19,339 bases of DNA from Treponemataceae bacterium (lineage in GTDB: Bacteria; Spirochaetota; Spirochaetia; Treponematales; Treponemataceae), in assembly GCA_024697985.1 (NCBI GenBank), contig JAILRX010000168.1, positions 1-19,339 of the forward strand. Reading direction: 5' to 3'. The position numbers and the translations under genes were made by a program. Under the pieces are notes generated by a model. It was given only the letters and a program-made list of their open reading frames with translations, ran no database searches and had not been told where the DNA came from. Of the stretch, positions 1 to 7,694 are shown piece after piece (position 1 is the first letter of the stretch; every line of letters begins with the position of its first letter).

Positions 1-213
1 TGGTTTGATACATCATCAACTACATGGAAGTTGCCTTTTGACAAAGCAAACGATATGATTAAAAAACATGGCGCAAAATGGTTTTTATTCGGAAGTGACT
101 TTCCGATGTGGGATCATTCAGATGAATGGACAAGATTCCAGAAATTTGACTTTACGCCAGAAGAACTTGAAATGGTTCTTCACACGAATGCTGAAAAATT
201 ACTTGGAATTTAA
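1..213 (+). CDS. Amidohydrolase family protein, C-terminal part (5' end outside window)
   Basis: The reading frame is open from base 1 and ends with TAA at 211-213, so only the last 70 residues are visible. They contain a GSDFPMWD motif followed by a helix and an N-A-E-K-L-L-G-I ending. This is the typical C-terminus of the amidohydrolase_2 (COG2159) TIM-barrel metal-dependent hydrolases; the Asp of GSDFP is the conserved C-terminal metal or catalytic Asp of that family. The N-terminal HxH metal motif would lie outside the window, so the substrate cannot be told. An internal TTG at 31 could mimic a start but lies inside conserved sequence. The stop codon directly abuts the ATG of hydE with no gap, so the two genes are probably co-transcribed and translationally coupled. 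Confidence 0.85.
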   Translation, partial: WFDTSSTTWKLPFDKANDMIKKHGAKWFLFGSDFPMWDHSDEWTRFQKFDFTPEELEMVLHTNAEKLLGI

Positions 214-1269
214 ATGACAGAACTTATCGATAAACTTGAAAAGGACGGAATTCTTTCAAAAGAAGAATTCGTTTCCTTGCTGAAAAATCGAACCACAGAT
301 GATGAAAAATATGCAGCTCAAAAAGCGCGTTCTATCGCTGATTCATTTTTCGGCAACAAGATTTATCTGAGAGGTCTTATCGAATTCACCAATTACTGCA
401 AAAACGACTGTCTTTACTGCGGAATCCGTCGGTCCAACACAAAGGCTGAACGATACCGCCTGACTAAAGACCAGATTTTAGAATGCTGTTCTTCCGGCTA
501 CGAGCTGGGCTACAGAACCTTCGTCCTGCAAGGCGGCGAAGATCCGTATTTCACGGATGAGCGAATGATTGAAATCATTCGCTCGATACGCGCGGTCTTT
601 CCGGACTGCGCAATCACGCTTTCAATCGGAGAAAAGAGCGAGGAAAGTTACCGCGCGTACTTCGCCGCCGGTGCCGACCGCTATCTGCTCCGACACGAAA
701 CGGCGACTGTGCAGCACTACGAAAAACTCCATCCAAAAGAGCTTTCCCTTGAAAACAGAATCAACTGCCTAAAGACTTTGAAAAGAATCGGCTTTCAGAC
801 AGGCTGCGGTTTCATGATTGGAAGCCCTTATCAGACTCCAGAAAACATCGCAAATGACCTTATTTTTATTCACGAACTGAAACCGCAGATGGTGGGAATG
901 GGCCCTTTCATTCCGCATGCACAGACGCCTTTCGCAGATAACGCGGCCGGCACTTTGCGCGACACGCTCTTTTTGCTTTCTCTTGTCCGCATCATGGAAA
1001 AAAATGTACTGCTGCCGGCGACAACTGCGCTTGCCACGATTGACCCAAAAGGCCGTGAACTCGGAATCCTTGCCGGAGCAAACGTCGTCATGCCGAATCT
1101 TTCGCCGGTTTCCGTACGTGAAAAATACAAGCTCTACGACGGCAAGGTTTGCACTGGAGATGAAGCGGCAGAATGCAGACGTTGCATGGAAAAAAGACTG
1201 AATTCAATCGGCTTCGAAACTGTCGTAAGTCGCGGCGACTATATAGGCGGTGACTATGCAGCTTATTGA
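214..1269 (+). CDS. hydE: [FeFe]-hydrogenase H-cluster radical SAM maturase HydE
   Basis: A 351-residue radical SAM enzyme. HydE helps assemble the dithiolate-bridged diiron subcluster of [FeFe]-hydrogenase together with HydG and HydF. The radical SAM motif CKNDCLYCG places the cluster cysteines at residues 62, 66 and 69 (CX3CX2C). A second set near the C-terminus, C313, C321 and C324 (CX7CX2C), matches the spacing of the accessory cluster known in Thermotoga HydE. Length and the LQGGEDP and FMIGSPYQT segments fit HydE better than BioB or PylB, which are the main alternatives. The ATG follows the upstream stop without a gap; the ribosome binding site is weak (TTGGAA), so translational coupling is likely. 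No hydrogenase, hydG or intact hydF lies in the window. Confidence 0.93.
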   Translation: MTELIDKLEKDGILSKEEFVSLLKNRTTDDEKYAAQKARSIADSFFGNKIYLRGLIEFTNYCKNDCLYCGIRRSNTKAERYRLTKDQILECCSSGYELGYRTFVLQGGEDPYFTDERMIEIIRSIRAVFPDCAITLSIGEKSEESYRAYFAAGADRYLLRHETATVQHYEKLHPKELSLENRINCLKTLKRIGFQTGCGFMIGSPYQTPENIANDLIFIHELKPQMVGMGPFIPHAQTPFADNAAGTLRDTLFLLSLVRIMEKNVLLPATTALATIDPKGRELGILAGANVVMPNLSPVSVREKYKLYDGKVCTGDEAAECRRCMEKRLNSIGFETVVSRGDYIGGDYAAY

Positions 1270-1370
1270 CGTGGGTCTCAACTCCGTCACGCTCTAGCTC
1301 TAAATGGGCAGGCAACTCATCGTCTATAAAAACATAATCCAACAAGACAAAAAAAATCCGCCCGAACCGA
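1256..1370 (+). pseudogene. Possible decayed 5' end of a hydF-like gene
   Basis: An ATG at 1256 overlaps the end of hydE in another frame and is preceded by an AGGCGG ribosome-binding-like sequence. It reads MQLIDVGLNSVTL and stops at 1295-1297. GLN(S/E/D) followed by TP is the usual N-terminus of HydF. After a one-base shift the next frame reads SRSSSKWAGNSSSIKT before a stop, and AGNSSSI faintly resembles the HydF P-loop NAGKSSLIN. The match is very short and needs both a frameshift and a deletion, so this is only a suggestion. The rest of the hydE-nfnB gap holds nothing else coding that can be supported. Confidence 0.18.
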
Positions 1371-1408
1371 AGCGAAAAATCAACTTCAGCAGGACGGAAT
1401 TTTATTTA
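1353..1408. terminator. Probable bidirectional terminator between convergent hydE and nfnB
   Basis: An imperfect inverted repeat: AAAATCCGCC (1353-1362) can pair with GGACGGAATTTT (1392-1403), allowing one bulge and one mismatch. An inner GAAG/CTTC pairing lies at 1369-1372 and 1384-1387. The + strand copy runs into TTTTATTT, and the - strand copy runs into a stretch of eight T. It sits between two convergent gene ends, where a shared terminator is expected. Confidence 0.5.
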
Positions 1409-1436
1409 CTTGTGCAAAGCAGTTTAATTGTGCAAC

Positions 1437-2921
1437 TTATTTTGCTAAGTACTCATTTATAGATGCAGCGGCCTTTCTGCCTTCGCCCATTGCAAGAATT
1501 ACTGTTGCGGCACCGAGTACGATGTCTCCACCAGCCCAAACCTTAGCATGGCTTGTTGCCTGTGATTCATCAACAATGATGTGGCCTTTTTTATCAGCAT
1601 CCAAACCTGGAGTTGTCTTAACCAAAAGCGGGTTAGAACCGTTTCCGAGGGCAACGATCATTGCATCACATTCGATGTCATGTTCACTGCCAGGAATTGC
1701 AACCGGGCTTCGTCGGCCAGAAGCATCTGGTTCACCAAGTTCATAGCTCAAGCATTTTACGCCACGAACGTGTCCGTCTTCTGTTCCGAGAACTTCAACC
1801 GGATTTTCAAGAAATCTGAAGTTGATTCCTTCTTCTTCAGCATGTGCAATTTCTTCGAGTCGAGCTGGCATTTCAGTTCGGGTTCGTCGATAAACAACAT
1901 CAACCTGTTCTGCACCAAGTCGGAGAGCCATTCGGGCTGCATCCATCGCTACGTTTCCGGCACCACAAACTACAACATGTTTTGCTTCGTAGATTGGAGT
2001 TGCGGCATGTTCTTTATCGTAACCTTTCATAAGGTTTGCACGTGTCAAATATTCGTTTGCACTGAATACACCGATGAGGTTTTCACCAGGGATGTTCATG
2101 AACTTTGGAAGTCCGGCACCTGTTCCTACAAAGGCTGCATCAAATTTCTTTTCTGTAAGAATCTGTTCGAGAGTATTTGTTCGTCCAACGAGGAAGTTCA
2201 ATTCGAAATTTACGCCCATCTTCTTGAGGTTATCAATTTCATTCTGAACGATTTTCTTTGGAAGTCGGAATTCAGGAATACCGTACATCATTACACCGCC
2301 GGCTTTATGGAAAGCTTCGAAAACGGTAACTTCGTGTCCGGCACGAGCACAGTCAGCAGCGACTGTAAGACCTGCAGGACCTGCACCGATGATGGCAACT
2401 TTCTTTCCTGTTTTTGCTGCGATTTCTGGAAGAGTAACCTTGTTGTTTTCTCTTTCCCAGTCAGCTACGAATCTTTCGAGTCGTCCGATTGAAACAGCTT
2501 TTTCAGCTGATTTATAGGTTTTTCCGATGGTACACTGACCCTGACACTGTTTTTCCTGAGGACAAACACGTCCGCAGATTGCAGGAAGCAAGCTTGTCTG
2601 TTTGATGATATCAACAGCGGCCTTGAATTCACCTTTTGCTACCTGAGCGATGAACTGTGGAATCTGAACGTTTACAGGACATCCAGAAATACATGGCTGA
2701 TTTTTGCACTGAAGACATCTATTTGCTTCTACGATAGCCTGTTCTGCTGTGTAACCCAAGGCAACTTCGCCCATTTCGCGAGCTCGCTGTTTTGGTTCTC
2801 GGCTAGGCATTTCCTGCTGAGGGATTCCCATTCTGTCTTTTGGAGTAAGGGTTTTTCCTTCGATTTTTGCCAATTCATCTTTGGCAATTTTATTCAATTC
2901 TTCAATTGTTTTATGTGACAT
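1437..2921 (-). CDS. nfnB: NADH-dependent reduced ferredoxin:NADP+ oxidoreductase, large subunit NfnB (GltD-like)
   Basis: A 494-residue flavoprotein of the glutamate synthase small-subunit family. The N-terminal ferredoxin-like domain has cysteines for two [4Fe-4S] clusters (C69, C72, C77, C81 and C116, C120, C126, C130). It is followed by an FAD-binding GAGPAGL motif at 179-185 and a second Rossmann motif CGAGNVAMDAA. The usual product name is glutamate synthase (NADPH) homotetrameric, but the preceding gene encodes the NfnA partner, so the electron-bifurcating NfnAB complex is the better call. NfnAB couples NADH and reduced ferredoxin to NADP+ reduction in the cytoplasm. The frame stays open up to 2984, but the ATG at 2921 has a GGAGA site eight bases upstream and lies 14 bases after the nfnA stop, so the longer start is rejected. 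Confidence 0.9.
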   Translation of the reverse strand: MSHKTIEELNKIAKDELAKIEGKTLTPKDRMGIPQQEMPSREPKQRAREMGEVALGYTAEQAIVEANRCLQCKNQPCISGCPVNVQIPQFIAQVAKGEFKAAVDIIKQTSLLPAICGRVCPQEKQCQGQCTIGKTYKSAEKAVSIGRLERFVADWERENNKVTLPEIAAKTGKKVAIIGAGPAGLTVAADCARAGHEVTVFEAFHKAGGVMMYGIPEFRLPKKIVQNEIDNLKKMGVNFELNFLVGRTNTLEQILTEKKFDAAFVGTGAGLPKFMNIPGENLIGVFSANEYLTRANLMKGYDKEHAATPIYEAKHVVVCGAGNVAMDAARMALRLGAEQVDVVYRRTRTEMPARLEEIAHAEEEGINFRFLENPVEVLGTEDGHVRGVKCLSYELGEPDASGRRSPVAIPGSEHDIECDAMIVALGNGSNPLLVKTTPGLDADKKGHIIVDESQATSHAKVWAGGDIVLGAATVILAMGEGRKAAASINEYLAK

Positions 2922-2935
2922 ACTTTTTTCTCCGA

Positions 2936-3799
2936 TTATTTTGACTTTGCTGCCAATGCGTCTGCCTGAGCCTGCATCTTGCATTTGTGGAAATCTTCAG
3001 TTTCTCGTTCTTTGAAAGACTTCATACGCATCATCATATTGTCCCAGTCAACTTTATGAGCATCAAACTCTGGGCCGTCAACACAAACGAATTTTGTTTC
3101 GCCACCAACACTTACACGGCATCCACCGCACATACCTGTTCCATCAATCATGATTGTGTTGAGGGAAACAGTACAAGGTACGTTATATTTTTTTGCAGTA
3201 AGTGCACAGAATTTCATCATAATTGGAGGTCCGATAGCGATAACTTCAGCTGGAGGACACTGGCTTTCACAGATTTCCTGAACTGGAACTGTTGAAACAC
3301 CCTGACGTCCTGCTGAACCATCATCAGTCATGATAATTACTTCATCTGCGATTGCTTTCATTTCATCAACAAAAATCAAAAGATCCTTGTTTCGGGCACA
3401 GATGACCATGATTACTTTATTACCGATTGCTTTATGAGCCTGAACGATTGGGTAACAAGGTGCAACACCAAAACCACCACCAACGATTACAACCGGTGCA
3501 TCGTATTTTTCAATGATTGAAGGATTTCCAAGAGGTCCAAGAATTGTAGGGAGTTCCTGTCCGGCTTCCATCAAAGAAAGTTTGTGAGTCGTAGCTCCAA
3601 CTGCCTGGAAAACAAGAACAATCCAGCCTTCTTCCGCATTTGCATCAGCGATTGTAAGAGGGATTCGTTCACCAAATTCGTTATCAACCTGGACGATTAC
3701 AAACTGTCCGGCTTTTCGATTTCGAGCAATTTCGCTCGCCGTAACTTTCATGTAGTAAACACCACTAGAGAGCAATTTTTTTTCAAGAATTTTAAACAT
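2936..3799 (-). CDS. nfnA: NADH-dependent reduced ferredoxin:NADP+ oxidoreductase, small subunit NfnA
   Basis: A 287-residue ferredoxin-NADP reductase-like flavoprotein, the SudB/PyrK-type partner of NfnB. It has the FAD-binding RIPLTI (46-51) and GPLGNP (88-93) motifs, a nucleotide-binding GGGFGVAP (107-114), and a C-terminal [2Fe-2S] site with C224, C227 and C239. D219, just before this site, fits the Asp ligand reported in Thermotoga NfnA. PyrK of dihydroorotate dehydrogenase is the main alternative, but no pyrD is nearby and the adjacent nfnB settles the call. The start has an AAGGAA site. The gene follows the ferritin-like gene by 31 bases and precedes nfnB by 14 bases. Confidence 0.9.
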   Translation of the reverse strand: MFKILEKKLLSSGVYYMKVTASEIARNRKAGQFVIVQVDNEFGERIPLTIADANAEEGWIVLVFQAVGATTHKLSLMEAGQELPTILGPLGNPSIIEKYDAPVVIVGGGFGVAPCYPIVQAHKAIGNKVIMVICARNKDLLIFVDEMKAIADEVIIMTDDGSAGRQGVSTVPVQEICESQCPPAEVIAIGPPIMMKFCALTAKKYNVPCTVSLNTIMIDGTGMCGGCRVSVGGETKFVCVDGPEFDAHKVDWDNMMMRMKSFKERETEDFHKCKMQAQADALAAKSK

Positions 3800-3830
3800 T
3801 TCAATTTCCTTACAATGGATTTTTTTAAGA

Positions 3831-4220
3831 TTACAGTTTTTCGGCTAAAGAAACAAGTATATCGCCATGCCTATTTTCATCTTCTTGAACAGATTCAACT
3901 TCGGCAAAATCTTTTACGACTTTTTCATACTTTTTATAGGCTTTGTATTCGCCATTTGCCATGAGTCGGCAAAGTTTTTTCCAGCCCACAAAAACTCGGA
4001 CGCAGTTCACAAAATTTGCCTGCATTGATTTTGGCTCAAGTTTTTTTCCGCTCAGTTTATAAAAAACGCTTGCATGATGGCCTTCTTCTGCTGCCAGCTG
4101 CTTCAAAGTTGAAGAAATCAACTCGTTGTCCGTCTTTTCCGCCAGTTTGTTGTACATCAAAACCGCATCCAGTTCTCCCTGCTGTGATTTCAAAAGCACC
4201 TTCATCTGATTTTTTGTCAT
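3831..4220 (-). CDS. Ferritin-like (rubrerythrin-type) diiron protein
   Basis: A 129-residue all-helical protein with a pattern of four-helix-bundle diiron ligands. Candidate ligands are E16, the ExxH of helix 2 (E46 and H49), E99 in the KKYEKVV helix, and the ExxH of helix 4 (E115 and H118 in DENRHG). It lacks the CxxC rubredoxin domain of classical rubrerythrin, so it would need an external electron donor. The role is probably peroxide reduction or iron handling, which is inference from the family. The start at 4220 was chosen because GAGGAG lies seven bases upstream; longer in-frame ATGs at 4241 and 4238 would swallow this site. It is the first gene of a presumed three-gene transcript with nfnA and nfnB, which suggests a link between oxidative defence and redox balance. 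Confidence 0.82.
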   Translation of the reverse strand: MTKNQMKVLLKSQQGELDAVLMYNKLAEKTDNELISSTLKQLAAEEGHHASVFYKLSGKKLEPKSMQANFVNCVRVFVGWKKLCRLMANGEYKAYKKYEKVVKDFAEVESVQEDENRHGDILVSLAEKL

Positions 4221-4274
4221 GGCATTTCTCCTCTGCATCATTTATAATTACTATAATATATCGTGGAGGATGAC
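4221..4274. promoter_or_regulatory. Divergent promoter region, ferritin-like/nfnAB and sirtuin genes
   Basis: A 54-base AT-rich gap between two divergent genes. It holds TATAAT at 4243-4248 and again at 4252-4257 on the + strand, and TATTAT on the - strand (complement of 4253-4258). Good -35 hexamers are not evident on either strand. GAGGAG (- strand) and GGAGG at 4265-4269 (+ strand) are the ribosome binding sites of the two genes. Both leaders would be very short. Confidence 0.45.
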
Positions 4275-5018
4275 ATGGACAGTAATAAATTACAAATTTT
4301 TCAGAATATTATTGATGAATCTAAAAACATCGTATTTTTTGGAGGAGCCGGCGTTTCCACAGAAAGCGGAATTCCAGACTTCAGAAGCACATCAGGTCTT
4401 TATCATCAGGAATGGAAATATCCGCCTGAGACCATCGTAAGTTCCTCTTTTTTCTGGAACCAGACAAGCGAATTTTACAGATTTTACTGTCAGAAAATGA
4501 TTGCCCTGGATGCACAGCCGAATGCGTGCCATCTCAAGCTCGCCGAACTTGAAAAAGCCGGAAAACTCAGTGCGATTGTCACACAAAACATTGATGGCCT
4601 TCATCAAAAAGCCGGAAGCAAAAACGTTTTCGAGCTGCACGGAAGTGTCCTTAGAAACTACTGCACGAAATGTCACGAATTTTATGGTGCCGAATACATA
4701 ATCGACCAGCATTCCAAAAATGCAGACGGCATTCCGCGATGCAAGTGCGGTTCTCTCGTTAAGCCTGATGTCGTGCTCTACGAAGAAGGTCTGGACGACG
4801 AAATCATTACCGGTGCCGTCGAAGCAATTGCCCATGCCGACACGCTGATAATCGGAGGAACATCTCTTGTAGTCTATCCGGCTGCAGGCCTTGTACGATA
4901 TTTCCGTGGAAAAAATCTTGTCATTATCAACCTCGCTCCGACAGATTACGACCGAAACGCAGACCTTTTGCTTGAAGAAAAAATTGGAGAAGTGTTTTCA
5001 AAAATTGAGGTGCGATAA
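4275..5018 (+). CDS. cobB: NAD-dependent protein deacetylase, Sir2 family
   Basis: A 247-residue sirtuin. It has the NAD-binding GAGVSTESGIPDFR at 24-37, TQNIDGLH at 103-110, the catalytic His in LHGS (H122), a four-cysteine zinc site (C130, C133, C156, C158) and GGTSLVV at 194-200. The zinc knuckle ends in C-x-C. Sirtuins remove acyl groups from lysines, using NAD+ and releasing nicotinamide and O-acyl-ADP-ribose. The sequence resembles short bacterial enzymes of the Sir2Tm type. The ATG at 4275 is preferred because GGAGG lies five bases upstream; the in-frame GTG at 4263 precedes this site. The gene is single, diverges from the ferritin-like gene, and converges with the TPR/GAF gene. Confidence 0.93.
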   Translation: MDSNKLQIFQNIIDESKNIVFFGGAGVSTESGIPDFRSTSGLYHQEWKYPPETIVSSSFFWNQTSEFYRFYCQKMIALDAQPNACHLKLAELEKAGKLSAIVTQNIDGLHQKAGSKNVFELHGSVLRNYCTKCHEFYGAEYIIDQHSKNADGIPRCKCGSLVKPDVVLYEEGLDDEIITGAVEAIAHADTLIIGGTSLVVYPAAGLVRYFRGKNLVIINLAPTDYDRNADLLLEEKIGEVFSKIEVR

Positions 5019-5072
5019 AACTGCGCGCTGCCAAAACTAGCCGCGCTAAATTGCGCTAAATTGCGCGCGCTG
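5019..5072. repeat. GC-rich spacer with tandem 10-base repeat and phased GCGC
   Basis: The gap between the convergent sirtuin and TPR/GAF genes holds two exact copies of GCGCTAAATT (5043-5052 and 5053-5062), followed by GCGCGCGCTG. GCGC occurs at 5023, 5043, 5053 and 5063, all at multiples of 10 bases. GCGC cores can pair with each other, so small hairpins are possible. There is no T run to make a clear intrinsic terminator. Composition differs strongly from the flanking AT-rich DNA. Confidence 0.6.
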
Positions 5073-7634
5073 TCAGGCCTTAGGACTTTGAAGTTTTTCC
5101 CTAAAGATGAAATTCTGAATATAAAGCTTTGTGACCGTTACGGCCTGACCCATAGTTCCGTAAATCTCAGTTGAAAAATACTTGTCCGGAAGACAGGCAA
5201 AGAAAACTCCATAAGTCTCTTCTCCTTCTGAAAGGTCAGCAAAAACATATCGTTTTTCAGAGTCGAAAACCAGATCTGAACCGACGCTCCTGCTTCTAAG
5301 AAGCAATTGGTCAAGACTTTGAGAAGAAGGTTCTTCTATCACGGCTCTGGAGTCTGTCGTTATCGTTTTCCATTCGTCATCAACTTTTTTGTAGAAATAA
5401 ACGGCTCCGATTTCAAAATAGTTGTGGACTTCTTCAACCAAAAATTCAAGATATTCCGGAATTGAAGTACAACCATCAGGCTTTTTCGAAATTTTAGCAA
5501 GGAAGTAAAAATCCCTGTTCCTCTGCACAAGAGTTGATGCCAGAATTTCCTTTGAATTAACCTGGTCAAGGAAGGCAAAATTTATCGTCAGAGGCGAAAA
5601 TTTAATCCTATAATTTGCATATTCTGAAATAGTCTGATTACATACAACCGTAGAATAAAAATCAAGATGCTTTTCCATGGCCATTTTTTTCGCAGCCTGC
5701 CAGATTTCTTCGGCTTCATCTTCTCGGTCAGCTTCCAAAAGGAAAATCGGGAACTGGAAATAAATATAGGCTTTCAGGAATTGCTGTTCTGCACAGTTTT
5801 TATTGATGTAATCAATTGCGGAATTAAAAATTTCGATTCCTTTTTTTACATCACCTTCGCTAACGGAAATTTCGGCTTCTAAAAGCATTTTTACAGGCAT
5901 CACGCTGACAGAAACATTGCTGTTCTTGTTCAAAATTTCCAAAGTTTTTTTCGCCTGAGCCTTAAAACCAAGAGAAATATCAATGCATGCACGATAAACA
6001 TGGATGTCATCTACACTGCAGACCCTCAAATCCTTAACGGAATGAGAATTAACCATCGTTTCAATGTAATTGAAAATCTGCGCAGAGACAGTTTCGTTAT
6101 GCGTGTAGAAAAGAATTTTTGCAACGTTTGCAAGAGTAATCAAAGTTTCAGAATAATCGTCGATTTCGGTAATACGTTTCAAAAAACTGTTTATGACGTC
6201 ATAGGCGTTCAGGTAATCACAGTTCAAAAGATACTCGTAAGAAAGTCCGTTTCTGATTTTGACCATCGAAAGCGGATTTCCAAGTTTGTTTCGGATTGCA
6301 TTACATCGGCGGAGCGAATTGAAGGCTTCGTTCTTTTTATTGAGTCGTGAAAGCAGGACTCCCTTCCAGTGACAAACCGTCGAAAGCGCAAAATAGTTTC
6401 CGACTTCTTCAGCAATTTTCATGGCAATATCAATATTCTGAAGGATTTCGCTCAAAGTATCTTTGCTCTGATCGAAATACCACGGAACATTTATAGCTGT
6501 TTCAATCGTAAGGTTCGGAAGATTTGTCGAATAAAGTTTTTTCAAAAGACCAAGGTATTTTTTGAAAATCACTTCCTTGCGTTCTGTAATCAGGTTTCGA
6601 TAATGAGCAAAATTTGCAAGCACATCATGCAAAGGACATTTTGAATTTTTTGCATAAGAAAGCGCAAGTGTCGAATAGTTTATGGCCTTGTCATATTGAT
6701 AAATTCGATTCAAAAGCAGGGAAAGATAAATCAACGAAAGGAAATAAATTTCGTCATCATCTTTTAATGCGATGACCCTCGAAATAATAATTTTTGCATC
6801 CGCAAAGCGCTTTTGATAAAGATAGATAAGGGCGGCTTCAAAGTGAAGGAGTCTGTACTGCTCGTGAGTAAAATCCATTGCACGGGTCTTGGCCATCAAA
6901 TATTCTATGAATTTGTTTCCCTGGTCAAAGGCAAAAAACATTCGCATGTTATGAAGCGCACTGTAATACTGGGAAAAAATCGGGATGCCGTTTACAGGTT
7001 CTTCCTCCACAGTTTTTGTCTTCTTTTTTGTTACCTTGAACAGAGATTTAGTCTGTCTCTTTGCGATGGAATAATAATTATCACTGTTACGCACTTTCAA
7101 AAAGAGCAGCTTGGATTTTGAATCAAAGTCGATTCGCTCTTCGATGTTAAAGCAGATGATGAACTTGTTTTTTACCAGGTTCTTGTCGCCGGCATTCTTC
7201 AGAATATCAATTGCATCGTCTGAAAGATCCTGGGCATTCAAAATTGCAATCGGAGTTTCAATTTCATTTACGAGTTCAATGAAAGTTTCGACAAAACGAG
7301 TCTTCTCGTACGGAATTTCATCGAGCAATGGCAAATCATAACGTTCGTTACAAAATCCAGAATAGAAAAAACTTTCCATTATATTTCTATGCAGCGGATA
7401 AGTTTTTTCAGTTATCTTTTTTAAAGGAATTCCGGCTTCGTGTACGATGAAAGGAAAAGGTGAAAGAGGAGTCAGTTTGATCTTATCATCCTGCATATCG
7501 GCAACGATAGCATGATTTTTCAATTCTTCACGAGTCAGTTCAATCTGTTCACTGCTCATCGAAAAAAACAAAAAATGGGAATCAGATTCCATGAATTCTG
7601 AAATTTTCGAAGAGATAAACTTCTTCTCTTTCAT
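5073..7634 (-). CDS. TPR-repeat protein with C-terminal GAF-like domain and degenerate STAND/AAA-like N-terminus
   Basis: An 853-residue protein that I cannot assign to a named gene; residue numbers here count from the upstream TTG at 7670. The N-terminal 200 residues resemble the second half of a STAND/AAA ATPase: a segment at about 138-178 (TPIAILNAQDLSDD ... IICFNIEER) lies where LVLDDLHWAD ... ATYR would be. No Walker A GxxxxGK(S/T) motif precedes it, and the acidic Walker B pair is degraded. Residues about 235-690 are repeated helical pairs of TPR type (for example LHFEAALIYLYQKRFADA). The last 140 residues look like a GAF-fold sensor domain. No DNA-binding, kinase or cyclase output is visible, so a scaffold or sensory role is inferred. 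The ATG at 7634 has GAGG only two bases upstream; TTG at 7670 is the alternative. It follows the chemoreceptor gene on the same strand. Confidence 0.65.
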   Translation of the reverse strand: MKEKKFISSKISEFMESDSHFLFFSMSSEQIELTREELKNHAIVADMQDDKIKLTPLSPFPFIVHEAGIPLKKITEKTYPLHRNIMESFFYSGFCNERYDLPLLDEIPYEKTRFVETFIELVNEIETPIAILNAQDLSDDAIDILKNAGDKNLVKNKFIICFNIEERIDFDSKSKLLFLKVRNSDNYYSIAKRQTKSLFKVTKKKTKTVEEEPVNGIPIFSQYYSALHNMRMFFAFDQGNKFIEYLMAKTRAMDFTHEQYRLLHFEAALIYLYQKRFADAKIIISRVIALKDDDEIYFLSLIYLSLLLNRIYQYDKAINYSTLALSYAKNSKCPLHDVLANFAHYRNLITERKEVIFKKYLGLLKKLYSTNLPNLTIETAINVPWYFDQSKDTLSEILQNIDIAMKIAEEVGNYFALSTVCHWKGVLLSRLNKKNEAFNSLRRCNAIRNKLGNPLSMVKIRNGLSYEYLLNCDYLNAYDVINSFLKRITEIDDYSETLITLANVAKILFYTHNETVSAQIFNYIETMVNSHSVKDLRVCSVDDIHVYRACIDISLGFKAQAKKTLEILNKNSNVSVSVMPVKMLLEAEISVSEGDVKKGIEIFNSAIDYINKNCAEQQFLKAYIYFQFPIFLLEADREDEAEEIWQAAKKMAMEKHLDFYSTVVCNQTISEYANYRIKFSPLTINFAFLDQVNSKEILASTLVQRNRDFYFLAKISKKPDGCTSIPEYLEFLVEEVHNYFEIGAVYFYKKVDDEWKTITTDSRAVIEEPSSQSLDQLLLRSRSVGSDLVFDSEKRYVFADLSEGEETYGVFFACLPDKYFSTEIYGTMGQAVTVTKLYIQNFIFREKLQSPKA

Positions 7635-7644
7635 AACCTCAATT

Positions 7645-7658
7645 GTAAATTGATTTAC
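7645..7658. repeat. Palindrome GTAAAT-TG-ATTTAC upstream of the TPR/GAF gene
   Basis: A perfect six-base inverted repeat with a two-base centre, ten bases upstream of the preferred ATG at 7634. It could be an operator half-site pair or part of the AT-rich leader. In AT-rich DNA a 14-base palindrome is weak evidence. Confidence 0.3.
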
Positions 7659-7694
7659 CCTAAAAAGCAAATCATTATTACATTTTGAACGTGC

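Noticed and set aside
1304..1462. Open frame of about 52 codons on the + strand starting at 1304
   Set aside because: It runs through the terminator-like repeat into the antisense of nfnB, has no ribosome binding site and shows no recognisable protein sequence.
1581..2492. Long open frame of 303 codons on the + strand
   Set aside because: It lies entirely antisense to nfnB, whose protein has strong family motifs. The translation is rich in Cys, Phe and Ser with no domain-like pattern, as expected of a shadow frame.
2922..2984. Upstream extension of nfnB to an ATG at 2984
   Set aside because: The extra 21 residues overlap the nfnA end and resemble no family sequence; the ATG at 2921 has a proper GGAGA site and the expected family N-terminus.
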